A stretch of 64,000 bases of DNA from Alphaproteobacteria bacterium (GCA_024743215.1 JANSWZ010000002.1:62001-126000), one strand, 5' to 3'. Numbered from the stretch's first letter, positions 9,371-19,103 are shown. The notes: generated by a model not told the origin, from the sequence alone. Program-made: numbers and translations.

Positions 9371-11257
9371 ATGTCGGCGCCCACAAAGACAATCAGACTA
9401 ACCATGGCGCAAGCCATTGTTCGATATCTTGCCAATCAATATGTAGAGATTGATGGCGAGCGGGTGCGCTTGTGCGCCGGAGGCTTTGGTATTTTTGGCC
9501 ATGGTAATGTCACCTGCCTTGGTGAAGCCCTGTATCAGCACCGCGAAGAATTACCGTTGTACCGGGGCCAGAATGAGCAATCCATGGCTATGGCTGCAGT
9601 TGGCTATGCCAAACAGAAACTGCGCCAGCGCTTCATGTTTGCCACCAGTTCGGCAGGTCCAGGCACCACCAACATTCTGACGGCTGCCGGCATTGCTCAT
9701 ACAAACAGATTGCCCTTGCTGCTGCTGTGTGGTGACACCTTCATCACGCGCCTGCCCGATCCGGTCTTGCAGCAGGTGGAGCATTTCAACAATCCGACGA
9801 TCTCGGTGAATGATGCCTTTAAATGCGTGTCGCGTTACTGGGATCGGATCACGCATCCTGCTCAGATCATCCAATCCTTACCTGCTGCGATCAATACATT
9901 GATCGACCCGGCAGATTGCGGTCCGGCCTTTCTCGGTCTGCCGCAGGATGTGCAGGGTTGGGCGTATGATTATCCGGAAACCTTCTTTGCAGAAAAGACG
10001 CACCGTATGCGCCGGGTTACACCGGATGAGCGGGAAATTTCTGACGCTGTTGATGTGCTCAAATCTGCTAAACGCCCGTTGATCATCGCCGGTGGCGGTG
10101 TTCAATATTCGGGAGCAGAAGCGGAACTGACCGCATTGGCGGAAAAGCACAGCATTCCGGTGGTTGAAACCATTGCAGGACGCGCCAACCTTTTGTTTGA
10201 CCATGCGCTCAATTGCGGCCCGATTGGTGTGACCGGCTCCAACTCAGCCAACACGCTGGCAGAACAGGCCGATGTGGTTTTTGCTGTCGGCACAAGATTG
10301 CAGGATTTCACCACCGGTTCGTGGACCGTGTTTTCACATGAGGCGAAAATTGTGTCGCTCAATGTGGCGCGGCACGATGCCAGCAAGCACCTTTCAACAC
10401 CTGTTGTTGGTGATGCGCGCAAAGGGCTGGCGCTGCTGAATGATGCTTTAGGCGATTACTGCGCAGAGAAAAGCTGGAGTGATCTGGCAGCCAGCGAACG
10501 CACAGCATGGAACGCCTATGTGGATGACAACATCAACCCTACTGACAAGGCCGGGAACAACCGTCCAGCTTCCTATGCGCAGGTTATCGGCAAGGTGAAC
10601 GAACTTTGCGATCCGAATGACCGTGTTGTGGCCGCTGCCGGTGGCCTGCCTGCAGAAGTGACTGCCAATTGGCGCACGAAGAGCATCGGCTCTGTTGATG
10701 TGGAATTCGGCTTTTCCTGCATGGGTTACGAGATTGCTGGCGGCTGGGGCGCACGCATTGCTCAGGCCGAAAAACAGAAGGATCAGGATACAATTGTCTT
10801 TACCGGCGATGGGTCCTATCTGATGCTTAACTCAGATATCTACTCGTCGGTTTTGACGGGCATGAAAATGATTGTTCTGGTGTGTGACAATGGTGGTTTT
10901 GCCGTTATCAACAAACTGCAGAAAAACACAGGAAACCAATCATTTAACAATCTGATTGCGGATTGCAATCTGGCGGTCGAGCCGTTTGCGGTAGACTTTG
11001 AAGCTCATGCCAAATCCATGGGTGCAGCTGGCGAAACTGTCCATTCCATTACGGAACTGGGCGAAGCGTTTGGCCGGGCGAAAGCTTCCAGCAAAACCTA
11101 TGTGATTTGCATTCAGGTAGACGCCCATGATGGCTGGACACAGGAAGGCCATTCCTGGTGGGAGGTCGGCACACCATCTGTGTCAGAAGATCCATCGGTG
11201 GTGCAGGCTCATGAAGATTGGGAATCCGATCGCGGTCGCCAGAGAAAAGGCGTGTGA
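9371..11257 (+). CDS. iolD: 3D-(3,5/4)-trihydroxycyclohexane-1,2-dione acylhydrolase (ThDP-dependent)
   Basis: This 628-residue protein has the three-domain ThDP-enzyme layout and the length usual for IolD, which opens the cyclic dione to 5-deoxy-glucuronate. The conserved Glu that activates thiamine diphosphate is in LYRGQNEQSMAMAAVG (about residue 69). The central domain contains PLIIAGGGVQYSGA. The ThDP/Mg motif is FTGDGSYLMLNSDIYSS ending in CDNGGF. IolD-type features CAGGFGIFGHGNV and the C-terminal DAHDGWTQEGHSWWEVG are present. It is the first gene of iolD-iolC-iolB-aldolase; its stop overlaps the iolC start as TGATG. Confidence 0.95.
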   Translation: MSAPTKTIRLTMAQAIVRYLANQYVEIDGERVRLCAGGFGIFGHGNVTCLGEALYQHREELPLYRGQNEQSMAMAAVGYAKQKLRQRFMFATSSAGPGTTNILTAAGIAHTNRLPLLLLCGDTFITRLPDPVLQQVEHFNNPTISVNDAFKCVSRYWDRITHPAQIIQSLPAAINTLIDPADCGPAFLGLPQDVQGWAYDYPETFFAEKTHRMRRVTPDEREISDAVDVLKSAKRPLIIAGGGVQYSGAEAELTALAEKHSIPVVETIAGRANLLFDHALNCGPIGVTGSNSANTLAEQADVVFAVGTRLQDFTTGSWTVFSHEAKIVSLNVARHDASKHLSTPVVGDARKGLALLNDALGDYCAEKSWSDLAASERTAWNAYVDDNINPTDKAGNNRPASYAQVIGKVNELCDPNDRVVAAAGGLPAEVTANWRTKSIGSVDVEFGFSCMGYEIAGGWGARIAQAEKQKDQDTIVFTGDGSYLMLNSDIYSSVLTGMKMIVLVCDNGGFAVINKLQKNTGNQSFNNLIADCNLAVEPFAVDFEAHAKSMGAAGETVHSITELGEAFGRAKASSKTYVICIQVDAHDGWTQEGHSWWEVGTPSVSEDPSVVQAHEDWESDRGRQRKGV

Positions 11258-12243
11258 TGCATTTGCTGAATCAGATCAGGCAAAACAAATTTGTCATCAT
11301 TGGGCGGGCTGGAATTGATTTCTATGCTGATCCGCCAGGAACCAAGACAGAAGAGGCGACGCAATTCTTCTCCTGCCTTGGCGGCTCATCGGCAAATATT
11401 GGTGTCGCCATCGTCAAGCTGGGTGGTCAGGCGTCTCTGGTCACCTGTGTGTCCGATGATGCACTGGGCCGGCTTGCGGTCAATGAACTGGCAAAATACG
11501 GTATTGATGCCAGCCATGTTCGATCTGTCGGCGGCGAAGTACGCACATCACTGGCCGTGGTGGAAACTCGGATTGAAGACCATCAATCTGTGATCTACCG
11601 CAATAATGCCGCAGATTTTCAGATGAATGATGCTGATGTCGACCAGATTGACTTTGGCGCATTCGGTGCGCTGATTACGACCGGAACCGTTCTGGCAGCA
11701 CAACCTTCCCGCGATGCGACGCTGAAAGCTTTTCAAGCTGCGAAAGACGCGGGCGTACCCATTGTTTTTGACGTCGACTACCGCCCCTATTCCTGGACAT
11801 CCGCTGAAGAAGCGGCAAGCGTCTATTCAAAGGCCGCAGAATATTGCGATATCATAATTGGCAATGATGACGAATTTGGCGTCATGGCCGGGCGCAAGGC
11901 CGACGGTTTTCCGCTTGCGCAAAAACTGGCGCAGGAACCGGGCCGCATCATCGTTTATAAAAAAGGCGAGTTTGGATCGACGACCTTTTCCAACGGGCAG
12001 TCTTTCGACACAGGCATTTTCCGTGTCGAAGCTTTGAAGCCAACCGGTGCGGGCGATTCCTTTCTTGGTGCCTTCATTGCTTCACTTGCAGATGGACAAT
12101 CCGTGGAAGACAGCGTTGCGCGTGGCTCGGCGGCTGCAGCAATCGTTGTCTCGCGTGTCGGCTGCGCTCCTGCCATGCCGACTCCGGATGAGCTCAACAG
12201 CTTCATCACAACCCATTCCGGGCTCAGCCCGGTTCATGCCTGA
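11257..12243 (+). CDS. iolC: 5-dehydro-2-deoxygluconokinase (PfkB family)
   Basis: This 328-residue sugar kinase carries the PfkB signatures: GGSSANIGVAIVKLGG near the N-terminus and LKPTGAGDSFLGAF (catalytic Asp) near residue 265. DVDYRPYSWTSAEEA is characteristic of IolC. It phosphorylates 2-deoxy-5-keto-D-gluconate at C6. The ATG at 11257 overlaps the iolD stop (TGATG) with an AAAAGG site upstream; a longer in-frame start at 11218 lies inside iolD and is less likely. The next gene is iolB, 17 bp away. Confidence 0.94.
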   Translation: MHLLNQIRQNKFVIIGRAGIDFYADPPGTKTEEATQFFSCLGGSSANIGVAIVKLGGQASLVTCVSDDALGRLAVNELAKYGIDASHVRSVGGEVRTSLAVVETRIEDHQSVIYRNNAADFQMNDADVDQIDFGAFGALITTGTVLAAQPSRDATLKAFQAAKDAGVPIVFDVDYRPYSWTSAEEAASVYSKAAEYCDIIIGNDDEFGVMAGRKADGFPLAQKLAQEPGRIIVYKKGEFGSTTFSNGQSFDTGIFRVEALKPTGAGDSFLGAFIASLADGQSVEDSVARGSAAAAIVVSRVGCAPAMPTPDELNSFITTHSGLSPVHA

Positions 12244-12260
12244 TCACAAGGACCACCACG

Positions 12261-13103
12261 ATGCATATTCCACCGTTTGACAATCAGAATAAACCCATCG
12301 TGGATATTGACGACGCCAGCGTACCACTCAACTATTTCAACATTGTCAAACTGACCAAGGGTCAGGCTTTCAGCTATGCTGTTCCTGGTTATGAGACCTG
12401 CATTGCACCTGCCACTGGCAGCGTAAATGTAGATGTTGAAGGCGAAACCTACGATTCCATCGGCAACCGAACTGTTGACGTCTGGGATGGCGAGCCGGAA
12501 GGCGTCTATGTGCCCTGCGGCGCAAAGGCTACTTTTGAATGCCTCACCGATACGGCAGAAGTGTTCATTGCCGGCGCACGCTATGACAAAGTGCTTGATC
12601 CCTTTGCTGTGCGCACAGCCGACATCGACAAGGTTCAATACGGCTCTGACGAGACCAAGACCCATCGCAAGATCAAGCATATTCTTGGCACCAAATATCA
12701 CGACAAGGTTGGCCGTCTTCTGGTCTCCGAATTGTTTACCGTTGGTCAGGGTGGCTGGTCAGGTTTCCCGCCACATAAACACGACACGGATCGCCTGCCG
12801 GATGAGACCCGCCACGACGAAACCTACAATTTCAGATTCCGCCCCAATCATGGCTTTGGCATGCAGTTGGTGCAGCGTGAGGACGGCAAGGTCGGGGATG
12901 CGTATCATCTGGTGGACGGGTCTACGATTACGCTGGAAAAAGGCTATCACCCCTGTGTAACGGGACCCGGCTACGAGATGTATTACTTCACCATTTTGGG
13001 CGGTCTTTCGCAGCGCTCGCTGGTCCAGTATTTCCAGCCGGATCATGCCTATCAGATTGAAACCATTCCAGGCATCAAGGACATGATCGCGAAATTCAAA
13101 TGA
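12261..13103 (+). CDS. iolB: 5-deoxy-glucuronate isomerase
   Basis: This 280-residue protein has the bicupin layout of IolB, which isomerises 5-deoxy-D-glucuronate to 2-deoxy-5-keto-D-gluconate. Family motifs include GFPPHKHDTDRLPDETRHDE (about residues 172-191, metal-binding HxH and Glu) and GYHPCVTGPGYEMYYFTIL near the C-terminus. It starts MHIPPFDNQNKPIV after GGACCACCACG and overlaps the aldolase gene by 4 bp (ATGA). The length is usual for the family. Confidence 0.95.
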   Translation: MHIPPFDNQNKPIVDIDDASVPLNYFNIVKLTKGQAFSYAVPGYETCIAPATGSVNVDVEGETYDSIGNRTVDVWDGEPEGVYVPCGAKATFECLTDTAEVFIAGARYDKVLDPFAVRTADIDKVQYGSDETKTHRKIKHILGTKYHDKVGRLLVSELFTVGQGGWSGFPPHKHDTDRLPDETRHDETYNFRFRPNHGFGMQLVQREDGKVGDAYHLVDGSTITLEKGYHPCVTGPGYEMYYFTILGGLSQRSLVQYFQPDHAYQIETIPGIKDMIAKFK

Positions 13104-13933
13104 CAATCGCGACGCTTACCGATGTTCTGCAACCGGCCATGGCGAATGGATACGCAATTGCCGGGCTTGTGGTTCTGGGCTGGGAAGATGCAAACGCCTA
13201 TGTAGAAGCTGCCGAAGAAACCGGAATGCCGGTCATTCTTCAGGCCGGGCCCGGTTGTCGCGCATATACGCCGCTTCCGATTCTGGGAAAAATGTTCCGT
13301 CATCTGGCAGAACAGGCCACGGTTCCGGTGGTGTGTCATCTGGACCATGGTTATGAGCGCGAAGAATGTTTTGAAGCAATCGACTGCGGTTTTACGTCTG
13401 TGATGTTTGATGGATCAAAACTGCCTCTGTCGGAGAATATTGATAAAACCGCGAGCATTGCTGAAAAGGCGCATGCTGCGGGCGTTTCTCTTGAGGGCGA
13501 AGTTGGCTATGTCGGCTATGCTGATGGCCCGGCATCTGCTGGCACAACGCCTGAGGAAGCCGCTCGGTTTGACCGGGAAAGCGGCGCGGATGCGATGGCG
13601 ATTTCCATCGGCAATGTCCATCTTCAAACCGAAAAGAGCGCTGGAATTGATTTTGCGGCATTGCGGGCCATTGAAGCGGTCACCCGCTTGCCATTGGTTC
13701 TGCATGGCGGCAGTGGGATTCCAACTGATATCCGCCGCAAACTGGCTTCAGAAACACGCGTTTCAAAGTTCAATATTGGCACTGAACTGCGCATGGCTTT
13801 TGGCTCTGCGTTGCGCGAAAGCCTGACCGCCAACCCGGACAGCTATGATCGCGTTGCCCTGCTCAAACCAACCATCGCGCCTGTCAGGCAGGTTGCTGCC
13901 AAAGTTCTGACTGGGATCGGGCCGCTGGGCTAG
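13100..13933 (+). CDS. iolJ: class II aldolase, probable 5-dehydro-2-deoxyphosphogluconate aldolase
   Basis: This 277-residue zinc aldolase belongs to the fructose-bisphosphate/tagatose-bisphosphate class II family. Zinc and catalytic motifs are VCHLDHGYEREE (about 77-88), SLEGEVGYVGYADG, ISIGNVHLQ (second zinc His) and LHGGSGIP. It is shorter than FbaA and closer in size to GatY/KbaY/IolJ. As the last gene of iolDCB it would cleave the IolC product to dihydroxyacetone phosphate and malonate semialdehyde. IolJ is assigned from operon context. No methylmalonate-semialdehyde dehydrogenase (iolA) is in the window. Confidence 0.85.
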   Translation: MTIATLTDVLQPAMANGYAIAGLVVLGWEDANAYVEAAEETGMPVILQAGPGCRAYTPLPILGKMFRHLAEQATVPVVCHLDHGYEREECFEAIDCGFTSVMFDGSKLPLSENIDKTASIAEKAHAAGVSLEGEVGYVGYADGPASAGTTPEEAARFDRESGADAMAISIGNVHLQTEKSAGIDFAALRAIEAVTRLPLVLHGGSGIPTDIRRKLASETRVSKFNIGTELRMAFGSALRESLTANPDSYDRVALLKPTIAPVRQVAAKVLTGIGPLG

Positions 13934-13972
13934 AGCTTTTTTGCTTAAAGATTTGTTGCTGATGCAGTGAGA

Positions 13973-13998
13973 GACTGGCCCGGATTACCGGGCCAGTC
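13973..13998. terminator. bidirectional terminator between convergent iol and sugar ABC operons
   Basis: A perfect 11-bp GC-rich stem (GACTGGCCCGG and complement) with loop ATTA lies between the stops of the convergent aldolase and binding-protein genes. T-rich sequence flanks only weakly. Confidence 0.7.
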
Positions 13999-14005
13999 CT
14001 TGATA

Positions 14006-14944
14006 TCAAAACGCTGGTTCTACGGACTCAACATTTTCTTTGGTTACGACGGTCAACGGGATTGGAAGCCGGATATTGACTTCCTTGCCATCGAGAATTT
14101 CTGCCATCGTATCGATCGCAAGCTTGCCATCTTCGATCGGAGACTGAACGATAGTCGCGTGCATTTCGCCGGTGCGGATTGATTCAAACGCATCCTTCTG
14201 ACCATTGATGCCGACGATGGGAGGGGTGGGCTCAGACGGGTTTGCTTCTTTCCAGGCATCAATGAAACCACGAGCCATCGTGTCATCATTGGCGTAGACG
14301 CCTTGAATCTTGTCTCCAAACCGGGTGATCAGATCGCGACTGACGACAAGCGCTTTTTGTTGATCAAAATCTGCATTGACCGTGTCAAGAACGTCGATCT
14401 GTGCATTGGTTTCCTTGAGGCGGTCCACAAAACCGGCAACGCGTCCAATGGTCGTACCATTGCCAGCCTGACCGGCAATGACGACGACAGTTCCCTTAGC
14501 GCCCATTGCCTCGCTGAGAGCATCAGCAGCCATTTCACCTTCCTCATAGACATCGGGACCGGTGAAAGATTTGATAAACTGGTTGGCTGCGTCATCCATT
14601 GGAGAGTTGATCAAGATGGATGGAATGTCGGCCTGTTGAGCGCGTGCCAAACCCGGGATGTAGGCTTGTGGGTCCAACGGCCAAAGAATAATGCCGTCAA
14701 CACCGCGAGCAACACAGGTGTTAAGCTGTTCAGTACCCTTCTGCACATCAAATTCCTGGCTAAGGCTCAGGATTTCGATACCGAGTTCTGCGGCACGTTC
14801 CTGCAACGCCAGATTTGCCGGCGTGACGTAGGCATGGGAATCAGCCGCTGTCACATAGCAAACGGTTTTCGCGTAAGCCATGCTTGTGGATGCCAGCATC
14901 GCAGCAGTCACTGCGACATAAATCATACTTTTCTTGCCAATCAT
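14006..14944 (-). CDS. sugar ABC transporter periplasmic binding protein
   Basis: This 312-residue receptor has a signal peptide (about 25 residues, cleavage after AYA) and a type-1 periplasmic binding fold: the GVDGIILWPLDPQAYIP segment near 80, SILINSPMDD, AGQAGNGTTIGRVAGF near 155, and GVYANDDTMARGFIDAW near 215. It overlaps the upstream permease by 4 bp and is last in the operon, unlike most such operons where the receptor gene comes first. GntR-type operators upstream of the operon and of an altronate-dehydratase-like gene suggest an aldonate, uronate or related sugar acid as ligand (inference). Confidence 0.9.
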   Translation of the reverse strand: MIGKKSMIYVAVTAAMLASTSMAYAKTVCYVTAADSHAYVTPANLALQERAAELGIEILSLSQEFDVQKGTEQLNTCVARGVDGIILWPLDPQAYIPGLARAQQADIPSILINSPMDDAANQFIKSFTGPDVYEEGEMAADALSEAMGAKGTVVVIAGQAGNGTTIGRVAGFVDRLKETNAQIDVLDTVNADFDQQKALVVSRDLITRFGDKIQGVYANDDTMARGFIDAWKEANPSEPTPPIVGINGQKDAFESIRTGEMHATIVQSPIEDGKLAIDTMAEILDGKEVNIRLPIPLTVVTKENVESVEPAF

Positions 14945-15939
14945 GTTTTTCCTCCTGTGGTGATTGGATTTTTCGTTACGAGAAGGGGAATTGCACCCGC
15001 AGTCCTCCCTCTTGTGTGTACGGTTCGATCGAGCACCACCAACAGGATCAGGATAAGTCCTGAAACGACCTGTTGGATGTACGCAGGAACCGATTGAAAC
15101 TCCATGGCCATGGTCAGCGCGGCCATGATCAGCACGCCGCCAAGTGTGCCGAGCGCTGAACCGCGCCCGCCCTCAAGCCTGGTACCGCCGACAACCACTG
15201 CTGCAATGACTGCTACGGTTAATTCCGATCCAAAAACAGGCGACCCTGTATTGGTGACAAGGCTTTGCAAAACGCCAGCGACACCTGCCAGCGAACCAGC
15301 GAACACGAAGCCGAAGAAGATGATCCGGCCGGCCGGGATGCCGCTCTCCTCTGCGGCAGTAGGGTTCGAACCAACCGCGAACACGTTTCTTCCCGGAATG
15401 GTGCGTGTCAGCCAGACATGCAAAAGCACGATCAGGACGATGAAAAGAGTGCTGCGTATGGAGAAGATATCAAGATAGATCTGCGCCATTGCGAGCGAGA
15501 ACATTATATCAATGCCACTCACCGGCTGACTGTTGGTGATCCAGTGCGCCACAGCTCGGAAAATCAGCATGGTCGCCAGCGTCAAGACCAGGGAATTGAC
15601 CTTCAGGCCAACCACCAGCAACCCATTGATGGCCCCGGACAAGCCACCCACCAGAACACCTACAAAGGCTGCAGGCAAAATGCCAATGCTTGGTTGCAGA
15701 ATGACTGAGACAATGCCCGCAAGCGCAAAAATGGCGCCACCGGACAGGTCAATCTGACCGGCAATCAGCAACACGGTCAATCCTGTCGCAATCAGGCCAA
15801 TTGCAGCGGCCCGATCAAGGCCCAGGCTCAGTGTCGTTCCGCTGAGATACCCAGGAACGATCAGCCCGGATATTGTGAGAGTCAGGGCCAGAATTATGGC
15901 AACCCTATGCTTTAGGACAAGCGCGATCATGCGGGGCAT
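14941..15939 (-). CDS. sugar ABC transporter permease 2 (RbsC family)
   Basis: This 332-residue membrane protein has about ten hydrophobic segments and the family motifs GQIDLSGGAIFALAG (about 61-75), VNSLVLTLATMLIFRAVAHW and AVVVGGTRLEGGRGSALGT (about 268-286). It shares one base with the upstream permease gene and overlaps the receptor gene by 4 bp, so the four-gene transporter is translationally coupled throughout. The two permeases are homologous but distinct and probably form a heterodimer. Confidence 0.92.
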   Translation of the reverse strand: MPRMIALVLKHRVAIILALTLTISGLIVPGYLSGTTLSLGLDRAAAIGLIATGLTVLLIAGQIDLSGGAIFALAGIVSVILQPSIGILPAAFVGVLVGGLSGAINGLLVVGLKVNSLVLTLATMLIFRAVAHWITNSQPVSGIDIMFSLAMAQIYLDIFSIRSTLFIVLIVLLHVWLTRTIPGRNVFAVGSNPTAAEESGIPAGRIIFFGFVFAGSLAGVAGVLQSLVTNTGSPVFGSELTVAVIAAVVVGGTRLEGGRGSALGTLGGVLIMAALTMAMEFQSVPAYIQQVVSGLILILLVVLDRTVHTRGRTAGAIPLLVTKNPITTGGKT

Positions 15940-16937
15940 CAGGCAATCCCCCGCTTGCGTAGGGCCGAATCCATTCCCACTGCGCCAGCGATCAAAATGC
16001 CAAGCACAAACCCCTGGACCGGCGTTCGCACACCTTCAAGCACCATCACATTGGTCAGCAATTGCACGAAGATCAGTCCGGCGATTGCGCGCGGCACCGA
16101 GCCAAAGCCACCCATGATGGATACGCCACCAACCACGACGGCGGTAATTGCGCTGAACTCATACCCCTGACCGATGAGTGGCCGGGCGCTCTGGAGCGTA
16201 AGACCAAGCAGGCCACCACTGATGCCCGCTGCCAATGCGGTAATCACGAAGGCTCCGGCCTTGACCGCCTTCACGGGCACCGCACTTGCTTCTGCTGCGC
16301 TGTAATTGCCACCGGTTGCGAGTGTCCATCGCCCCCAGAATGATCGTGAAAGAATGAAGTGGCCGATCAGCGCTGTGATCAGAAAAATGAGAACCACTAC
16401 CGGAATGCCAAACAGACGACCTTTGACGAACTCTGCTGAGCTTGGATTTGCGCCATAGACGATGACACCACCAACAGCGGCCTGGACAATGCCCAGGGCA
16501 ACCGTGCCTATGCCCAGTGTCGCGATGATGGGATTAACACCCAGATACCCGACCAGAGCCCCGTTTACAGACCCGATCAGACCAGCTAGCGCAACCGCCA
16601 CGATGAAGGCCGGGACAGGCCCTATAATCGGTTGCAATCCAAGAGAAAGAATGGCTCCGCAAGCAATTGTGGCCGGCACAGAGAGATCAGCCAGCCCGCC
16701 AACGACAAGAACAAATGTCATGCCAACAACCACAATGCCGATGATTGACATTGACGTCAGGATATTGAGGAAATTGCCGGCTGTGAAAAATACCGGGCTT
16801 GAGAACGAGCCATAGAGAATGACCGTTACAATTGCCAAGGACAATCCGGTTTTCGACAGCAGATCAACGAGCCGACTGCCCCGCGCAAAACGCTCACTGG
16901 AGCTGTCGCGGTCAGTTTCTGATGCAATCTCGCTCAC
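15939..16937 (-). CDS. sugar ABC transporter permease 1 (RbsC family)
   Basis: This 332-residue paralogue of the next gene has VGGLADLSVPATIACGA (about 79-95), NPIIATLGIGTVALG and AVVVGGVSIMGGFGSVPRA (about 273-291). The hydrophilic N-terminal 30 residues (MSEIASETDRDSSSERFARG) precede the first helix. It overlaps the ATPase gene by 4 bp. A separate gene for each half-channel is common in carbohydrate type-2 systems. Confidence 0.92.
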   Translation of the reverse strand: MSEIASETDRDSSSERFARGSRLVDLLSKTGLSLAIVTVILYGSFSSPVFFTAGNFLNILTSMSIIGIVVVGMTFVLVVGGLADLSVPATIACGAILSLGLQPIIGPVPAFIVAVALAGLIGSVNGALVGYLGVNPIIATLGIGTVALGIVQAAVGGVIVYGANPSSAEFVKGRLFGIPVVVLIFLITALIGHFILSRSFWGRWTLATGGNYSAAEASAVPVKAVKAGAFVITALAAGISGGLLGLTLQSARPLIGQGYEFSAITAVVVGGVSIMGGFGSVPRAIAGLIFVQLLTNVMVLEGVRTPVQGFVLGILIAGAVGMDSALRKRGIA

Positions 16938-18433
16938 GCGACCTCCTCCCCGGTGGCCAATGCCATAATTCGTTCTTCCGTCAAATCCTGTCGATCAATT
17001 GGCGGCGATGCCTGCCCGTCACGCATCACCACAATCCGGTCGCAGACCCCGAGGACTTCAGGTAATTCTGACGAGATCATCACAACAGCCATTCCGTCTG
17101 CGACGAGTTGCCCGATGATGTGATGAATTTCAGCCTTGGCACCCACATCCACGCCGCGTGTGGGCTCATCAAGGATGAGTACGGAAGGAGTTGCAGCGAG
17201 CCATTTGGCAATCACGGTCTTTTGCTGATTGCCTCCGGAGAGGAGATTGACGCGTCTTTCGGGGTCTGGAGGCGAAATTGAGAACTTCTTTACATACTGG
17301 TCGGCCAGAGACCGGTCCGCATTTCTTCTTATCCGGCCCAAAGTGGTCAGCCGTTTCAAAACAGGAAGGCTGATATTCTCCCGGATCGACATGGCTGGAA
17401 TAATTCCATCACCTTTTCGATCTTCCGGAACGTAAGCAATGCCAGCTTTGACTGCCTCGGCCGGTGAATTGATGATGACATTTTTGCCGTTGAGGGTAAG
17501 CGTGCCCTGCACCACATTTGCAAGGCCAAATATGGCCCGCGCCACTTCTGTGCGTCCGGCGCCCACCAGGCCAATCAAGCCCAGTATCTCCCCTTCCCGC
17601 ACATCAAAGCTGACATCGCGAAAATTCACTCCGTCGCTGATCGCGTTGACACGCAGAACAGGCTCGCCGATTTTGGCAGGGCTTTTGGGGAAAACGTTGC
17701 TGACTTCTCGGCCAACCATCAACTGGATCATGTCACTTGCAGAAACGCCTGCGATCGGCCGCGTCTCGATCATGCTTCCATCACGAAGCACCGTCACTTC
17801 ATCGGCGATCTCAAGCACTTCCTTCAATCGATGGCTGATATATACGATGGCAATGCCAGCATCGCGCATCTTGCGCAGAATCCTGAAAAGTGCCGCGGTT
17901 TCATGCTCACTCAGACTCGAGGTCGGCTCATCGAGAACGATGATCCTGGGATCGGCAGCATAGGCCTTTGCAATCTCGACCAATTGCTGCTGGCTAATCG
18001 AAAGATTTCCAAGACGTTCCTGAGGGTCTATGGCCGTCCCCTGCTCCTTGAGGACTGTGGTGGCCTTCTGCAACATGTCTTTCTTGTCGAGGAAGCCCCA
18101 TTTGCCGGGCATACGACCCAGATAGACATTTTCCGCCACGGTCAGATCCGGAACCAGATTCAGCTCCTGATGAACCATCCGAATTCCCAGAGCTTGTGCG
18201 TCCGCAGGTCGACGCAAACGCGCCTCAACGCCACCCACTTCAATGGTCCCGGATGTGGGTTGATATGATCCGCTGAGGACCTTCATCAATGTGGACTTAC
18301 CCGCGCCATTCTCACCGACCACAGCATGAACGGTGCCAAACTTTACTGAAAAATTGACATCGGAAAGCGCCTTGACCCCCGGAAATGTTTTGCTGATGCC
18401 CCTCATATTCAAGGCGTAATCTGCTGAGTTCAT
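16934..18433 (-). CDS. sugar ABC transporter ATP-binding protein (RbsA type, duplicated)
   Basis: This 499-residue protein has two nucleotide-binding domains. The first has a full Walker A GENGAGKST (about 38-46), signature LSISQQQLVEIAKA and Walker B IIVLDEPTSSLS. The second has the degenerate Walker A GLVGAGRTEVARA, as usual in RbsA/AraG/MglA, with signature LSGGNQQKTVIAKW and [14 protein letters not shown]. It is the first gene of the operon; an AT-rich palindromic operator matching those at the gntR and altronate-dehydratase promoters lies about 70 bp upstream. Confidence 0.94.
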   Translation of the reverse strand: MNSADYALNMRGISKTFPGVKALSDVNFSVKFGTVHAVVGENGAGKSTLMKVLSGSYQPTSGTIEVGGVEARLRRPADAQALGIRMVHQELNLVPDLTVAENVYLGRMPGKWGFLDKKDMLQKATTVLKEQGTAIDPQERLGNLSISQQQLVEIAKAYAADPRIIVLDEPTSSLSEHETAALFRILRKMRDAGIAIVYISHRLKEVLEIADEVTVLRDGSMIETRPIAGVSASDMIQLMVGREVSNVFPKSPAKIGEPVLRVNAISDGVNFRDVSFDVREGEILGLIGLVGAGRTEVARAIFGLANVVQGTLTLNGKNVIINSPAEAVKAGIAYVPEDRKGDGIIPAMSIRENISLPVLKRLTTLGRIRRNADRSLADQYVKKFSISPPDPERRVNLLSGGNQQKTVIAKWLAATPSVLILDEPTRGVDVGAKAEIHHIIGQLVADGMAVVMISSELPEVLGVCDRIVVMRDGQASPPIDRQDLTEERIMALATGEEVA

Positions 18434-18500
18434 TTCAGGTTTCGGCTCCTACCCCACCAGGCCCTGGTCCATCCCACCAGGCTTTCAAATCAGACGTTAT

Positions 18501-18514
18501 ACTAATATAATAGT
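18501..18514. promoter_or_regulatory. putative GntR operator upstream of the sugar ABC operon
   Basis: ACTAATATAATAGT is an imperfect palindrome of form ACTAnTATAnTAGT. The 16-bp segment 18498-18513 is the exact reverse complement of 19897-19912, in front of the altronate-dehydratase gene. Related copies lie at 18942 and 19052. Confidence 0.72.
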
Positions 18515-18941
18515 GGTTTCAAGTGCAGTTGAACTGCCGCCCTATGTCACTGCGCCAGCTTTTTGAAACTGATCGCAGTGCTGGTAAAATCAGTCTTTTG
18601 TGGTTTCTCATCAGGGAATGGAGTCTGGCTGAACAAATGCCGTGTTCAATTGTGTGTTGATCAGGAGCGGAACCGATAGGGTTGAGCACGCGGGCGCTGA
18701 AGCGCCAGGCACCTGTCAAAGCAAGGAAACCCTCAATCAGTCTGAAGAGGCCTGCTGAAAACAAGCCGGAAAGGTTAGAATGCGGCCCGTGACACTCACC
18801 ATAATTCGCCTGCCAAAGATGCTGATGTGAGATCACGATCAACGCCCCTCCAGACTTGGGTGATACCGGTTTTTAACTGCAACTCTGAAGCCAGCTTTCG
18901 GTTGCAGCGCCAATTACATTGTGTATATTGCCTATTATAAC
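18515..18941. other. intergenic stretch without recognisable gene
   Basis: This is part of a 670-bp divergent promoter region. A 107-codon minus-strand frame (18519-18842) has no recognisable motif and no clear ribosome site, so I do not call it. The stretch contains a short inverted repeat GGCGCT/AGCGCC near 18690. Its function, beyond separating two regulated promoters, is not visible. Confidence 0.4.
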
Positions 18942-18955
18942 ACTAATATAACAGA
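18942..18955. promoter_or_regulatory. putative GntR operator (weaker copy)
   Basis: ACTAATATAACAGA matches the site at 18501 in 12 of 14 bases and is preceded by an opposed half-site CTATTATAAC at 18932. It lies upstream of the gntR gene. Confidence 0.6.
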
Positions 18956-19051
18956 CGCAACAAGACATTGCCCGATGCATCACGAACAAGCATCAAGGAT
19001 GGGAACACTCAGGGATTTTGCGACGTAAATGACAGTTTCTGCGTTTGACAT

Positions 19052-19065
19052 TCTATTATGATAGT
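19052..19065. promoter_or_regulatory. putative GntR operator at the gntR promoter
   Basis: TCTATTATGATAGT is nearly palindromic and matches the copy at 19896 in 12 of 14 bases. It lies about 40 bp before the gntR start codon, where it could overlap the promoter and give autoregulation. Confidence 0.65.
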
Positions 19066-19103
19066 GATCCTTTCGACGCCAAATAAGAAAAGTGAGGGGC
19101 GGG

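Noticed and set aside
18519-18842. 107-codon minus-strand frame between the sugar ABC operon and gntR
   Set aside because: It has no family motif and no clear ribosome site, and it lies in a divergent regulatory region.
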